A stretch of DNA of 63,151 bases. Origin: Desulfobulbaceae bacterium. GTDB lineage: Bacteria > Desulfobacterota > Desulfobulbia > Desulfobulbales > Desulfocapsaceae. The notes beneath the pieces were generated by a model. The model was not told the origin of the DNA. It saw only the letters and a program-made list of their open reading frames with translations, and did no database searches. Both the position numbers and the translations under genes were made by a program. Where the stretch lies: contig JAFLKM010000007.1 of assembly GCA_019163335.1 (NCBI GenBank), positions 1-63,151 on the forward strand, written 5' to 3'. Of the stretch, positions 55,068-63,151 are shown one piece after another (the stretch's first letter is position 1; every line of letters begins with the position of its first letter).

Positions 55068-56303
55068 CTAATATAAAAATCCAAACAGCCACAACGGAAT
55101 TTTCTTTCCGCTGCCGATCTCAATGGAATCCAGGGCAAGCCAAGCCTGTTCGATCCCCGATATCTGACCGGTGTCCTTGTTCTTGCCGCCCACCTCGAAG
55201 GTCATACGATCATCCACCAGAAAATCACCTTTCGAAGGTACGCTCACGCGATGGGCAACCCGCAGCATGGCGAGAAAGAAAGTTTCCCGAACGGCGCCGC
55301 TATCCGGGGCGGCAGTGCCCGCAAGGGCATGATACAGCGTTGGGTTGTTTAGATAGATTTTCTCCGGTTTTTCCAGCGTCCGCAGCCCCTTGCCGCTTTT
55401 ACCGACTGTCAGAATGATACCGGCATCCTCAAGAAGTTTCAGATAGTTCTTTAATGTCCGCTCATCACCAATCTCCAGCAAATTCTTCAGATGTTTCATG
55501 TCGGGCGTATAAGGCACCATTGAAGAAACTATCGCCAGGAGACGCTCAATCTTGCGGACAGATGCGCCGGTCAAGGTTTGATGGATGGCAGGAAGGTCAG
55601 CCTCAAGGGTGGTATGGATGTTCTGCTCAATGGTCAGATAAAACTGCCCCCTGTCGTTCAACTCGTTGAAATATGGGTAATATCCGGTTGCAAGATATTC
55701 TTTGAACAAGGCAAGCACCTTCAAATCAAGACGGCCAAGGCCTGTAATGACCGTATCCGCCGCCCGCTGGTGATCTTCCAGGATGACGGCAAGGGGAATC
55801 TTGTCAAAATGGATTTCGCAGTTCAGCCCCAGATATTCGCGAAAAGATAAACCATGCATACGATACACCAGGGCCCTCCGGCTCAAATCATGGCTTCCCT
55901 TGGCAATTTCCAGAGCCGAACTCCCAGTGGCAAGCATCCTCAGATCGGGGAAGGTGTCAAAGATGCTTTTCAACTCCATCGACCAATCCCGATATTTATG
56001 GATTTCATCAAAACAGATCAGCTTCCCGCCCAATTGATGGAACTCAGCGGCAATGTCGTACAGAGAAGTCCGCGAAAGCAGGAAGTGATCCGCCTGGACA
56101 TACAATATCCGGCGTGAAAATCGATCTCCCTCCGCCTCTGTCAAGAGACGCTGAATCATGGCGGTGGTTTTGCCAATACCACGCTGGCCAACAATGATGG
56201 AGAACCGCCCCGTCAATGCGGTTTCTTGTAAAAAATAGCGGCGGAAAACGCGATTCCGCAGGTGTAAAAAAGTCTGACTCAAGGAAAAGATTTCATCGAT
56301 CAT
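55068..56303 (-). CDS. AAA_14/DUF4143-type ATPase, copy 1
   Basis: A 411-residue P-loop ATPase. Walker A is FSIIVGQRGIGKTTAMI (about residues 33-49), Walker B is KLICFDEIHKYRDW (about 93-106), and the sensor region is RMLATGSSALEI. A C-terminal DUF4143-like part includes SGKGLRTLEKPEKIYLNNPT. Proteins of this group are common in accessory DNA of bacteria and archaea and have no settled function. The N-terminus has a Met 4 codons upstream as alternative. Its C-terminal DFLVDDRMTFEVGGKNKDTG resembles the nuclease-like tail of copy 2 (DLVIEGNQGVIPVEIK). Confidence 0.82.
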   Translation of the reverse strand: MIDEIFSLSQTFLHLRNRVFRRYFLQETALTGRFSIIVGQRGIGKTTAMIQRLLTEAEGDRFSRRILYVQADHFLLSRTSLYDIAAEFHQLGGKLICFDEIHKYRDWSMELKSIFDTFPDLRMLATGSSALEIAKGSHDLSRRALVYRMHGLSFREYLGLNCEIHFDKIPLAVILEDHQRAADTVITGLGRLDLKVLALFKEYLATGYYPYFNELNDRGQFYLTIEQNIHTTLEADLPAIHQTLTGASVRKIERLLAIVSSMVPYTPDMKHLKNLLEIGDERTLKNYLKLLEDAGIILTVGKSGKGLRTLEKPEKIYLNNPTLYHALAGTAAPDSGAVRETFFLAMLRVAHRVSVPSKGDFLVDDRMTFEVGGKNKDTGQISGIEQAWLALDSIEIGSGKKIPLWLFGFLY

Positions 56304-56315
56304 GATCGCCCCCAT

Positions 56316-56657
56316 AGGAATGAAAGCCTATCTTTATCGGTATTTTTTAGGAATGCAATACTATTTTTTAGCACTACTCGAAAACCTTCCCATCAATCAA
56401 GGTTGACATTCTCGCCGATAAGCATGCCTGCAAGCCTTCGGAAGGCCCAGACGACCCTGTTGTCATTTATGCCGTAGGAGGAAATTATAATAGTACCCAG
56501 TGGTTAATGAAGAAAAATCTATCGAGCTGTCACACAAATGACAGACACATATGACTATTTGCAAAACCAGCAAAGCTGCTATTAATAAATAACACACCCC
56601 TTTTATCTTAAAATTAATCTGACCCCTTTATTCCTTCAGTTCCACATCACGGTTTTT
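56316..56657. other. Spacer between the two cassette ATPase genes
   Basis: A 342-bp AT-rich spacer. ATTTTTTAG occurs twice (about 56342-56370) near the copy 1 start, and a possible ribosome site, GGGGCG, lies before it on the minus strand. No gene is supported. Confidence 0.4.
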
Positions 56658-57896
56658 TTATAGATAATTAACTGGTATCTGGATAATTTTTTCCGTCAGA
56701 AGCTCCACCCTCTTCCCTCGATTGATGAGGATACCATACGAAGCCCCGGTATCGACCAGGAAGTTTTCCATCCCCCGCAAGGCAAGCCGCTTGAAGCTTG
56801 AGGCGAGCTTAATTTCCACGGGGATTACGCCCTGGTTCCCCTCGATCACCAGATCAATCTCCGACTTGTCAATCGTTCGATAATAGGAAAATTCCATCTG
56901 GGTTGCCATAGTCGACTGGAATCCCCTGATTATTTCTTCAATCACAAAACTTTCAAAGGAAAAACCAGCCACTGGATGCAGAAGCAGGCTATCCAGGCCA
57001 GTTATTTTAAGCAGGTAGTGCAAGATGCCCTGATCACGAAAGAAACCTTTCTTAGCCTTTTGCACCTTTTTGAGAGGATTTTTAGTATATGGCGGGAGAT
57101 TTCTCCACAGGAAGGTCTGGTGAATGATATCCAGGTAATCTTTGACTGTGGGAACAGTGACTTCCAGTGCTCTGGCCATGTCACTCATATTTATCTGGTG
57201 ACCGGAAAACTGCGCCAGCAGGGTAAGAAACCTTCTGAAATTATGGATATTCAACTTGGGGAAGAGGGCTCGTATATCACGACCCACATAATTGATAATA
57301 TACTGCTCCATCCACTGCTGGTAAAAACCGTCTTGCCCTTCGCCCTCGATCAGTGGTTCGGGGAAACCACCCTGCAACCAGACATGCATACTTTGACTTA
57401 ATGAAAGATTTTCCTGAAGCGTCAAAAAGTCCACAGGCTTGGTCGCGCTGTCAACAAGCAGTCCATAGATATCCGGCAGAGGCTTTTCATGGAATTCGCT
57501 CTGCTTAAAGGGCCATAATTCGACGGTGGCAATGCGGCCGGCTAAGCTCTCGGTAATTCCTTTGACAATATCCGGAGAGCTGGAACCGGTAAGCAGGAAT
57601 CGCCCTTTCAACTTTCTGTCCCGATCAATCACCCCTCTCAGCACCCTGAACAGCTCAGGATACTGCTGGGCCTCATCAATAATAATCCGGTCAGGATTGA
57701 TGGCAAAAAAAGCCACGGGATCGCTGCTGATCAACTGATAATCGTCAGGACTTTCCAGATCATAATATTTCCAGTCAGGGCGAAGACTCCGAACAAGGGT
57801 GGACTTACCGCATTGCCTTGGGCCAATAACCGCCACCACTGGAAACATCTCCAGCAAACAGTTTAATTTTATCGCTACTAATCGTTTTTTATCCAT
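56658..57896 (-). CDS. AAA_14/DUF4143-type ATPase, copy 2
   Basis: A 412-residue P-loop ATPase. Walker A is VVAVIGPRQCGKSTLVRSL (about residues 20-38), Walker B is RIIIDEAQQYPELFRVLRGV (about 70-89), and sensor LLTGSSSPDIVKGITESLAG matches the family. AAA and lid are followed by an HTH-like DMARALEVTVPTVKDYL (about 240) and a DUF4143 part whose end, EIDLVIEGNQGVIPVEIKLA, has a PD-(D/E)XK-like pattern. It is not a duplicate of copy 1; identity is low outside the motifs. ATG 57896 lacks a strong Shine-Dalgarno. Confidence 0.85.
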   Translation of the reverse strand: MDKKRLVAIKLNCLLEMFPVVAVIGPRQCGKSTLVRSLRPDWKYYDLESPDDYQLISSDPVAFFAINPDRIIIDEAQQYPELFRVLRGVIDRDRKLKGRFLLTGSSSPDIVKGITESLAGRIATVELWPFKQSEFHEKPLPDIYGLLVDSATKPVDFLTLQENLSLSQSMHVWLQGGFPEPLIEGEGQDGFYQQWMEQYIINYVGRDIRALFPKLNIHNFRRFLTLLAQFSGHQINMSDMARALEVTVPTVKDYLDIIHQTFLWRNLPPYTKNPLKKVQKAKKGFFRDQGILHYLLKITGLDSLLLHPVAGFSFESFVIEEIIRGFQSTMATQMEFSYYRTIDKSEIDLVIEGNQGVIPVEIKLASSFKRLALRGMENFLVDTGASYGILINRGKRVELLTEKIIQIPVNYL

Positions 57897-59240
57897 GATT
57901 TTTATACTCTATCCTTAAATTTCATGGGTGTCAACTGGGTGACAATCCTCTTTCGCAAGCAATGCAATCTTCATGGCTGGGTGAAGATAGGCGCTCCTGC
58001 AAGGTTTCATTCTGCATTTCCCCAGCATGCCACCTCTTTACAACCCCAATTTTCCCAGGGTCTCAAGGTCTATTCCTGAATCGCAGAAAAGGGCCTTGCC
58101 ATTTTTGACCAACTTTGAACACAACTCTATCAAAACGACAACAATCACCTGCTATTTTTTTTGTAACTATCCAGCTTGGGACGATATAGCCCCCTCTTGA
58201 GGTCAAGAGGGGGTTGGGGAGTTACGATTTCTACCGGCCTTGGCTCTAACCCCGATAAACGGAATAAGTACCTAAATCACGTTCCCATTAATCCCTCTCC
58301 AAAGTGTCGCAGATGGATGCAGCCTGGATGAGCCGCAGCCGGAGAAGCCTGTCCGTCCTGTATCAAGCCGAAGGCCGGCACCGCAGAAATCTCCCAAATC
58401 CATAATGTAACGAAAGTTTAACTTCCCTCTCATCATCACGTAACAAAGCAGTGGTATCCTTATTTTCAGATGATGGAGAACGATGAGGGAACGGCAGGAA
58501 GACAATCCGCTTAGCGCCCGGAAAATACAAATTTTCCTAACTGATAAATAACCGTCCTGTAACTTTTCGCTAATCATCCTCTCACAATCGGGGTGTATCT
58601 TCACGACAATTGAAAAAGTCAACATCTGTGCCGCGCACATAAACGACTCTTCAACCATTGTGAAGATGCCACGCAGTAAATCTAACACAAGTTTAATTCG
58701 ACCAACATCATCCCTTAACAAGGATGCAGTATCATCGTTAAAAGTTCGAGTGGAAGAGTTCGGGTTCAGGACAAAAAGGCCATGGCAAACAACTTGCCAA
58801 CAAGATAAAAGGCCAAAAAATCAGCCCTTCTCCCGGAACAACACCTTCGGACAATAAGCTGTGGGCCCGCTGGAAAACCGGCGATGCCTCAAGACAAACC
58901 AGGTTTTCAGTCGGTGCAATGCCGGCGCGACAAACCACAAACTTGAGCCAGTGCAAACCTGGCCGTGATCTGTTTCTCGGAAGATCTTTCCTGGCAAACA
59001 TATCAAAAAAACCAAAGCAAGACGCAGGAATGGCCGCAGAGCAAATGCCCGGCGTTGCCACTTTAGAAAAAGCCAAACCGCGCGAGACCGCGGGACGGAA
59101 AGCCACGGGTTCTCCCATCTGTGCATGCACAATGAAGGACAGCCGAGCTGCCTGGAGGAAAATGAAGCAGTAAAAAAAAGTAGTTAATTTCCAGGAATTC
59201 CTGGAACTAAAAAAATCATTTTCTAAAAGGGGAAACAAAA
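57897..59240. other. Long intergenic region before PEP-CTERM gene 3
   Basis: It contains the right cassette repeat (58188-58261), two diverged copies of a segment (58409-58450 and 58684-58725, about 29 of 42 positions alike), several TGTAAC-type motifs, a GEMM riboswitch (59066-59153) and a palindrome TTCCAGGAATTCCTGGAA (59189-59206). Minus frames at 58272-58721 and 58738-59238 overlap these structures and lack family resemblance, so I omit them. Confidence 0.5.
59066..59153 (+). promoter_or_regulatory. GEMM-I cyclic-dinucleotide riboswitch upstream of PEP-CTERM gene 3
   Basis: In order on the plus strand: AAAAAGCCAAACC, P2 arm CGCG/CGCG, GGGACGGAAAGCC, ACGGGTTCTC, then a longer P3 loop with TGTGCATGCACA, and GGACAGCCGAGCTGCC. 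The CAAACC, GGGACGGAAAGCC and AGCCGAGCTGCC blocks are diagnostic of GEMM-I riboswitches that sense cyclic di-GMP or, in variants, cGAMP. The gene starts 87 nt later, after an 18-bp palindrome (59189-59206) that could form an alternative hairpin. Confidence 0.82.
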
Positions 59241-60059
59241 ATGAAGAAAGTATTATCCGCAGTAGTTCTTTCCGCCGCAGTGGTAGCCACTGCCGGCCAG
59301 GCTCACGCTTGGGGCAACTTTACCCTGACCCAAGCCATGTATGATATGGACAAAAAAGTTGAGATCGCAGTGGATCACGGTATTTTCAATCAAGCCATCG
59401 ACTTCACCGCTACCAACAAGGTACTGAACACCGCTGTCAACTATCAGACTACCGCTGGTAGTTTTGGAGCAAATGCCACTAACATGAAGACCGGATACTG
59501 GATTGATGGTTATGGTGTTTCCGGCGATTTAGTCTGGGATATCTATTTTGTTACAACCACTGCCGATGCCCCAACTGCTTCCATTACAGGTGCTTATGCT
59601 AAATTTAACGGTGCCGCCACCACCCTGGCTTCTGCTTATGATTCAATTGACGTTAATGGTGTAGCAAGTCGTGCCTTTCAATTAAGCCAAGCCTACACAG
59701 ATCTTATGAATGTTGGTGGCAGTGCAGGCATGTACGCATCAGCCAATCAATCCCCTACTTTAGGCGAGATTGACATAGCCACAATGACCGGTGACACCCA
59801 GAATGTATATCTCTGGCATATGCAGTACAACAAGAACAAGGTTAACGGCACAACAATCGGCACCAAGCTGATCGAGGCAGATGGTTCTTATGCTGACAAT
59901 ATCGGCCAGCAATACACCGCCGTGATCCAGTTCAACAAAGTTACCGGCACAAGCACCCTGAACCCCACCGCCGCTCCAGTTCCAGTACCAGCTGCCGCCT
60001 GGCTGCTTGGTTCCGGGCTTCTCGGACTGGTTGGACTTCGTCGTCGTAACAACGCATAA
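59241..60059 (+). CDS. PEP-CTERM-type secreted protein 3
   Basis: A 272-residue exported protein. The signal peptide is MKKVLSAVVLSAAVVATAG with cleavage after AHA, and the C-terminal sorting tail is VPVPAAAWLLGSGLLGLVG followed by LRRRNNA. The body is rich in Ala, Thr, Asn and Tyr (FTLTQAMYDMDKKVEIAVDH, GYWIDGYGVSGDLVWDIYF) with no named domain. ATG 59241 follows AAAGGGGAAAC. A cyclic-dinucleotide riboswitch lies upstream, and a PstS-like gene lies 251 bp downstream. Likely surface-exposed after processing by an exosortase encoded elsewhere. Confidence 0.85.
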   Translation: MKKVLSAVVLSAAVVATAGQAHAWGNFTLTQAMYDMDKKVEIAVDHGIFNQAIDFTATNKVLNTAVNYQTTAGSFGANATNMKTGYWIDGYGVSGDLVWDIYFVTTTADAPTASITGAYAKFNGAATTLASAYDSIDVNGVASRAFQLSQAYTDLMNVGGSAGMYASANQSPTLGEIDIATMTGDTQNVYLWHMQYNKNKVNGTTIGTKLIEADGSYADNIGQQYTAVIQFNKVTGTSTLNPTAAPVPVPAAAWLLGSGLLGLVGLRRRNNA

Positions 60060-60310
60060 TCGTACCGTTTAAACCACCGCAATGGAGGGTCTACCTGATA
60101 CTAATAATTCTTTCTCGATGCGTATTAGATCGAGGAAGAACACAATACAAAATATCTGTAGGTCTGGTTTCAACCCGACGATAAACTTGCAAAATGCACC
60201 TGATTTCAGGTTAAAAATCGACCTACTGAGTTTTGGGTTAAAGACCGACTATATAAACGATCAGAGTTAGTTAACGAGCAATATAAACATAATAATTTAG
60301 GGAGAATACA

Positions 60311-61750
60311 ATGAAAAAGGTAATTAACACCGCACTCTTCGCCGCTCTTATCGCCGGCGTTGCCGTAACCGCTCAAGCTGACCCCAACACCAATGATATA
60401 CAAATAGATATGTATGGAGCCTCAGCCCAGAGAGATTTCTGGAAGGATCTAGGCCATACCTTCATGACATTTCCCACCACGGAAGGTGGAATGGGTTGTG
60501 CCAATGCTTACAAGTCCGTAGGACAAAAGTTAGATACAGATAATACTACAATTATAGCAGATAGTAACAGGGTTGTTATCAAAGGTGATAACTGCGGAGT
60601 CAACGGAGGTTCCGATGTATATATCACCTATACTTCCGTTGCCTCCCTTGAAGGTGTTCGTGCAGCCAAGGAAGTTGCGCCGGTTACTACAGAGTCCTGC
60701 GCCACTGCCAACGTAAAAAATCGTAAAATTGCTAATCCTGCTACCTGCACCTCCGTACCATGGTACGTTATAAAATTAGACAATCCTGCAACCCCCGATA
60801 TCGATGAAGGAGGCAAGTTTATTAAACTAGATTCCACAGGCAGATATGTTTTATACGTAGCCGGTACAAACCAGGTTGGTACCAGGTATGCTGTTGGTAC
60901 CGATGGCAGATGTACAGCTAACATTTGCGCTGATATCGAACTTGGAACATCCGACGTGGAGGGTGAAAGCTTTTCCCAGGCATCCCGTGGTAATTTAACC
61001 GGACATATCGCTGATGATGTAACTGATGCGGATATTTCCCTTACCCCCGAGACCATCGATGCGACCACTATGAAGAGCTACAAACCCACCGTTGTTCCTT
61101 TTGCCTTCTATGCGAACAACGACCTGGGCGGCGCAACTCCTGCCGCTCCCCTGAACAACCTCACCCGCACCCAGGCTCTCAACCTTTTCAGCGGCTCTGT
61201 TTATGACTGGGGCCAGTTGAACGGTTTTGGTGCTTATGCTGGCAAGGGCGTTCAGATCTGCCTGCGTCATGCAGGTTCCGGCACCCATGCCACCCTCGAT
61301 AAGGCGGTTATGCGTGGTGATCTTAACTTAATACAGGATGAAGGAGTTAATGGTGTGCCAGGAGAAATTACGGACGCTTTTTTCTATCAATCGTCTGACA
61401 GCTCTTCCGGCGGCATGAAACAATGCATCGAGACCAATGGCGGCAATGGCGTTGGCGGTGATTATATCGCCATCGGCTACCTTGATGCCGATGCCGCAGC
61501 AACCACTAATATGCATCAGTTGAAGTATCAGGGAGCCTCCGCCACCGACACCGATATCGCCAACGGTTCCTATGACTTCTGGTCTGCCCAGAACGTCTAC
61601 CTGAAGAAATCAGACGACAGCGCGACTGTGGTGGCAATGATGAAATTTGCCGCAGCCAATGTCCCCAGTAGTAAGGCAGGAATCTGGGTTAAGGCTAACG
61701 ATCTTAAAGTTCAAAAATTGAAAGACACTGACATTCCTGTGTTGCAGTAA
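60311..61750 (+). CDS. PstS-like periplasmic substrate-binding protein
   Basis: A 479-residue exported protein. After a signal peptide (MKKVINTALFAALIAGVAVT, cleavage after AQA) it starts like PBP-like phosphate-binding proteins (IQIDMYGASAQRDFWKDLG). The diagnostic parts are VVPFAFYANNDLGG, NNLTRTQALNLFSGSVYDW and ICLRHAGSGTHATLDKAV, matching the PstS loop region around GSGT. It is longer than PstS (about 350) and holds paired Cys (CGVNGG, CATANV, CTSVPW, CTANICAD) that may form disulfides. No pst transporter genes are adjacent, so it may capture ligands or act as an extracellular protein. Confidence 0.78.
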   Translation: MKKVINTALFAALIAGVAVTAQADPNTNDIQIDMYGASAQRDFWKDLGHTFMTFPTTEGGMGCANAYKSVGQKLDTDNTTIIADSNRVVIKGDNCGVNGGSDVYITYTSVASLEGVRAAKEVAPVTTESCATANVKNRKIANPATCTSVPWYVIKLDNPATPDIDEGGKFIKLDSTGRYVLYVAGTNQVGTRYAVGTDGRCTANICADIELGTSDVEGESFSQASRGNLTGHIADDVTDADISLTPETIDATTMKSYKPTVVPFAFYANNDLGGATPAAPLNNLTRTQALNLFSGSVYDWGQLNGFGAYAGKGVQICLRHAGSGTHATLDKAVMRGDLNLIQDEGVNGVPGEITDAFFYQSSDSSSGGMKQCIETNGGNGVGGDYIAIGYLDADAAATTNMHQLKYQGASATDTDIANGSYDFWSAQNVYLKKSDDSATVVAMMKFAAANVPSSKAGIWVKANDLKVQKLKDTDIPVLQ

Positions 61751-61852
61751 GACCCCATCTCCGGAAATCGCGCCCACTCCTCACACAATTTCAAGGAAGG
61801 GTGCTGCTTCCGATAATAAATGAAACAAGGTCCTTATGGGCCTGAAGAATAC

Positions 61853-61890
61853 GGGGGCCCCTCTTAAAGGAGGGGCCCCCCTTCTTGTTT
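61853..61890 (+). terminator. GC-rich terminator after the PstS-like gene
   Basis: GGGGGCCCCTC pairs perfectly with GAGGGGCCCCC around TTAAAG and is followed by CTTCTTGTTT. It lies about 100 bp after the gene and just before the start of the next one at 61904. Confidence 0.7.
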
Positions 61891-61903
61891 ACGAGGTAAT
61901 TTT

Positions 61904-63067
61904 ATGCGTTTTTTACTGCCTGCTCTTCTCTGTTCCCTTGTTTTGTCCGGCTGCACCACGGCCTCCGTTGCCACCCGGCAGCAGATCCAGCCGGGTGAGC
62001 GGATTTATATCGACTATACCTGCCGGACCGCAAGTGGCGAGCTGGCTGCTACCTCACGCAAAGAGACGGCCGAGGACAAGACCCTTGCCCATTCCCCGCT
62101 TTTTGCCGCCTTGAATAATTATCTACCCGCAAACGAACTGGTTCCAGATCCCCAGCAACTGCCGCCCCTCACTCCGACCATGTGCTTTGAAGAGATGCTG
62201 GAACTGCTCCTTGCCCGGCAGGCCGCAGGCGCCCCTATAAAAACCCCGCAAACCCTCACCGTTGAGGGGGAATTGATCCCCGGCCTGTCCAGCGGCGATC
62301 GCTATCTAAGCATGAACCGCTCTTTCCAGAAGAAACGGAGGGTGACCATCCCGATCCACAAGTTTGAAGAAAGCTTCAAGTCGTCCCCGCTTATCGGCAA
62401 AACCATCGCCACCACCGAACCCGGCATGAGTGTCACCGTGGAGGCCATTGACGGTGACAAGGTGAACCTCCGTTACAGTGCCGAACCGGGCGCAGCCTTT
62501 CCCTCTCCCTTCGGCCCCGGCATTATCACCCAGACGGAGGATTCCTTCGATATCAAAACCGACGCCAAAGAGAACACCATTCTCCGGAGCGGCAGTATGA
62601 TCGGCAAGATCACCGGGGTTGATGAGAACTCCTTTGTGGTGGATTACGGCCACAGCACGGCCTTTACCCCGCTCACCTGCGAGGTGGTCTTCCAACCTTT
62701 GAATGGTACGGCCGGTCTGAGCTGGCTTGACAACCTTGACCAGGCCAAAGAGGAGAGCCGCCGCACCGGCAAACCTCTGATGGTACACTTCCATGACCAG
62801 TGGAACAGCGCCAACCGCACCCTGCTCGCCACCATCCTGCCCGACCCCAGGGTCGTTGCCGCCGCTGACGGCTATGTCCGGGTCCGGATGAATACCCTTG
62901 ACCGTATCACCATGCTGCGCGACTATCGAGTGGCCACCATTCCCGCAATTCTGATCTTTGACAGCCAAGGGAATGAGCTGCAACGATTTATCGGCGTGCC
63001 CAAGGTTGATGAGTTTGTTGATGGATTGGAGAAGATTTTGAAAGATCCAGTGCCTGCTGCTCAATAA
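61904..63067 (+). CDS. Lipoprotein with FKBP-like and thioredoxin-like domains
   Basis: A 387-residue lipoprotein: LLCSLVLSGC gives a lipidated Cys near residue 16. The N-terminal half has FKBP/SlyD-like strands (GERIYIDYTCRTASGELAAT, VTVEAIDGDKVNLRYSAEPG and FVVDYGHSTAFTPLTCEVVF), suggesting one or two prolyl-isomerase-type domains. From about residue 275 comes a thioredoxin fold (SWLDNLDQAKEESRRTGKPL, VHFHDQWNSANRTLLATIL, VATIPAILIFDSQGNEL). The redox CxxC is replaced by NSAN, although the cis-Pro (TIP) remains, so it cannot do dithiol chemistry. A chaperone role at the envelope is likely. The start follows ACGAGG. Confidence 0.78.
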   Translation: MRFLLPALLCSLVLSGCTTASVATRQQIQPGERIYIDYTCRTASGELAATSRKETAEDKTLAHSPLFAALNNYLPANELVPDPQQLPPLTPTMCFEEMLELLLARQAAGAPIKTPQTLTVEGELIPGLSSGDRYLSMNRSFQKKRRVTIPIHKFEESFKSSPLIGKTIATTEPGMSVTVEAIDGDKVNLRYSAEPGAAFPSPFGPGIITQTEDSFDIKTDAKENTILRSGSMIGKITGVDENSFVVDYGHSTAFTPLTCEVVFQPLNGTAGLSWLDNLDQAKEESRRTGKPLMVHFHDQWNSANRTLLATILPDPRVVAAADGYVRVRMNTLDRITMLRDYRVATIPAILIFDSQGNELQRFIGVPKVDEFVDGLEKILKDPVPAAQ

Positions 63068-63151
63068 CTGTTCGTTTTTTCTCCTCCCCTTAGGTTCTGA
63101 TCTTTACCCACACTTAACACCGGGGGTCAGGGGGGAGCTGCCAAAGGGGGT

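Larger units (their letters stand above)
54933..58261. mobile_element. Repeat-bounded cassette with two ATPase genes (possible non-autonomous transposon)
   Basis: AACCCCGATAAACG occurs at 54933-54946 and again, same orientation, at 58248-58261. Just inside lie imperfect inverted repeats of about 63 bp (54947-55009 and 58188-58247), sharing CCAAG, ATCGTAACTCC and a perfect hairpin CCCCCTCTTGA/TCAAGAGGGGG (54984-55007; 58190-58213). This is the layout of a transposon with a target duplication, but no transposase is inside. Alternatively two copies of a dispersed palindromic repeat happen to face each other. Confidence 0.5.

Noticed and set aside
58738-59238. A 166-codon minus-strand frame
   Set aside because: It runs across the riboswitch and palindrome before PEP-CTERM gene 3 and resembles no protein.

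Overview
The window reads as a chromosome segment of an anaerobic, cytochrome-rich Desulfobacterota bacterium, most like the Desulfobulbales. This is inferred from a tetraheme c3-type cytochrome, a nine-heme lipoprotein, system II cytochrome c biogenesis (ResB/CcsA), Mpl, exosortase-sorted PEP-CTERM-type proteins and GEMM (cyclic-dinucleotide) riboswitches. Most genes are ordinary housekeeping. The novelty lies in an integrated element at the left end, in cyclic-di-GMP circuitry, and in repeat-bounded cassettes.

Region 1 (556-8964) is an integrative element in the 3' half of a tRNA-Thr(CGU) gene, bounded by 52-bp direct repeats. All its genes run rightward: P4-type integrase, small coiled-coil protein, AlpA-like regulator, leader peptide, RepA-like ATPase, a gene whose 5' third holds two matching iteron arrays, SSB-like protein, a truncated second SSB, RecE-like nuclease, RecT-like annealing protein, an unknown coiled-coil protein, RuvC-like resolvase, a terminase-small-subunit-like protein and an HTH protein. 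No capsid or tail genes are present. The content fits a phage satellite (PICI-like) or an integrative plasmid. A predicted antisense RNA over the rep leader, ATGA/TAATG coupling and iterons suggest plasmid-style replication control.

Region 2 (9-24 kb) carries the nonaheme lipoprotein, then trpE/trpG-D-C-F on the minus strand. The trp cluster is split by a membrane diguanylate cyclase flanked by 39-bp imperfect direct repeats, next to two 120-bp tandem units rich in hairpins. rpsT, xseA, a Crp/Fnr regulator, mpl and tilS follow.

Region 3 (24-30 kb) holds an RcnB/CigR-like protein, a PilZ protein, two PEP-CTERM-type genes and a decayed third between them. A GEMM riboswitch precedes the second PEP-CTERM gene. 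A tandem UspA protein closes the region.

Region 4 (30-54 kb) is a housekeeping block: M16 protease, an odd SDR, rpmB, resB-ccsA, cytochrome c3, glyS, folE2, a CheY-like receiver, galT, a DksA-like protein, moaC, dnaJ, rpoZ, purA, a polyferredoxin, tatBC, a radical SAM protein, a deaminase, and a zinc-ribbon/SPFH pair.

Region 5 (54.9-58.3 kb) is a possible transposon-like cassette. Two AAA/DUF4143-type ATPase genes lie between hairpin-bearing inverted repeats, themselves flanked by an identical 14-bp direct repeat, with no transposase. Region 6 (58.3-63.1 kb) holds a second GEMM riboswitch before another PEP-CTERM protein, a PstS-like secreted protein, and a lipoprotein joining FKBP-like and thioredoxin-like domains that lacks the CxxC. 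The diguanylate cyclase, the PilZ protein and the two riboswitches together suggest cyclic-di-GMP control of surface proteins.
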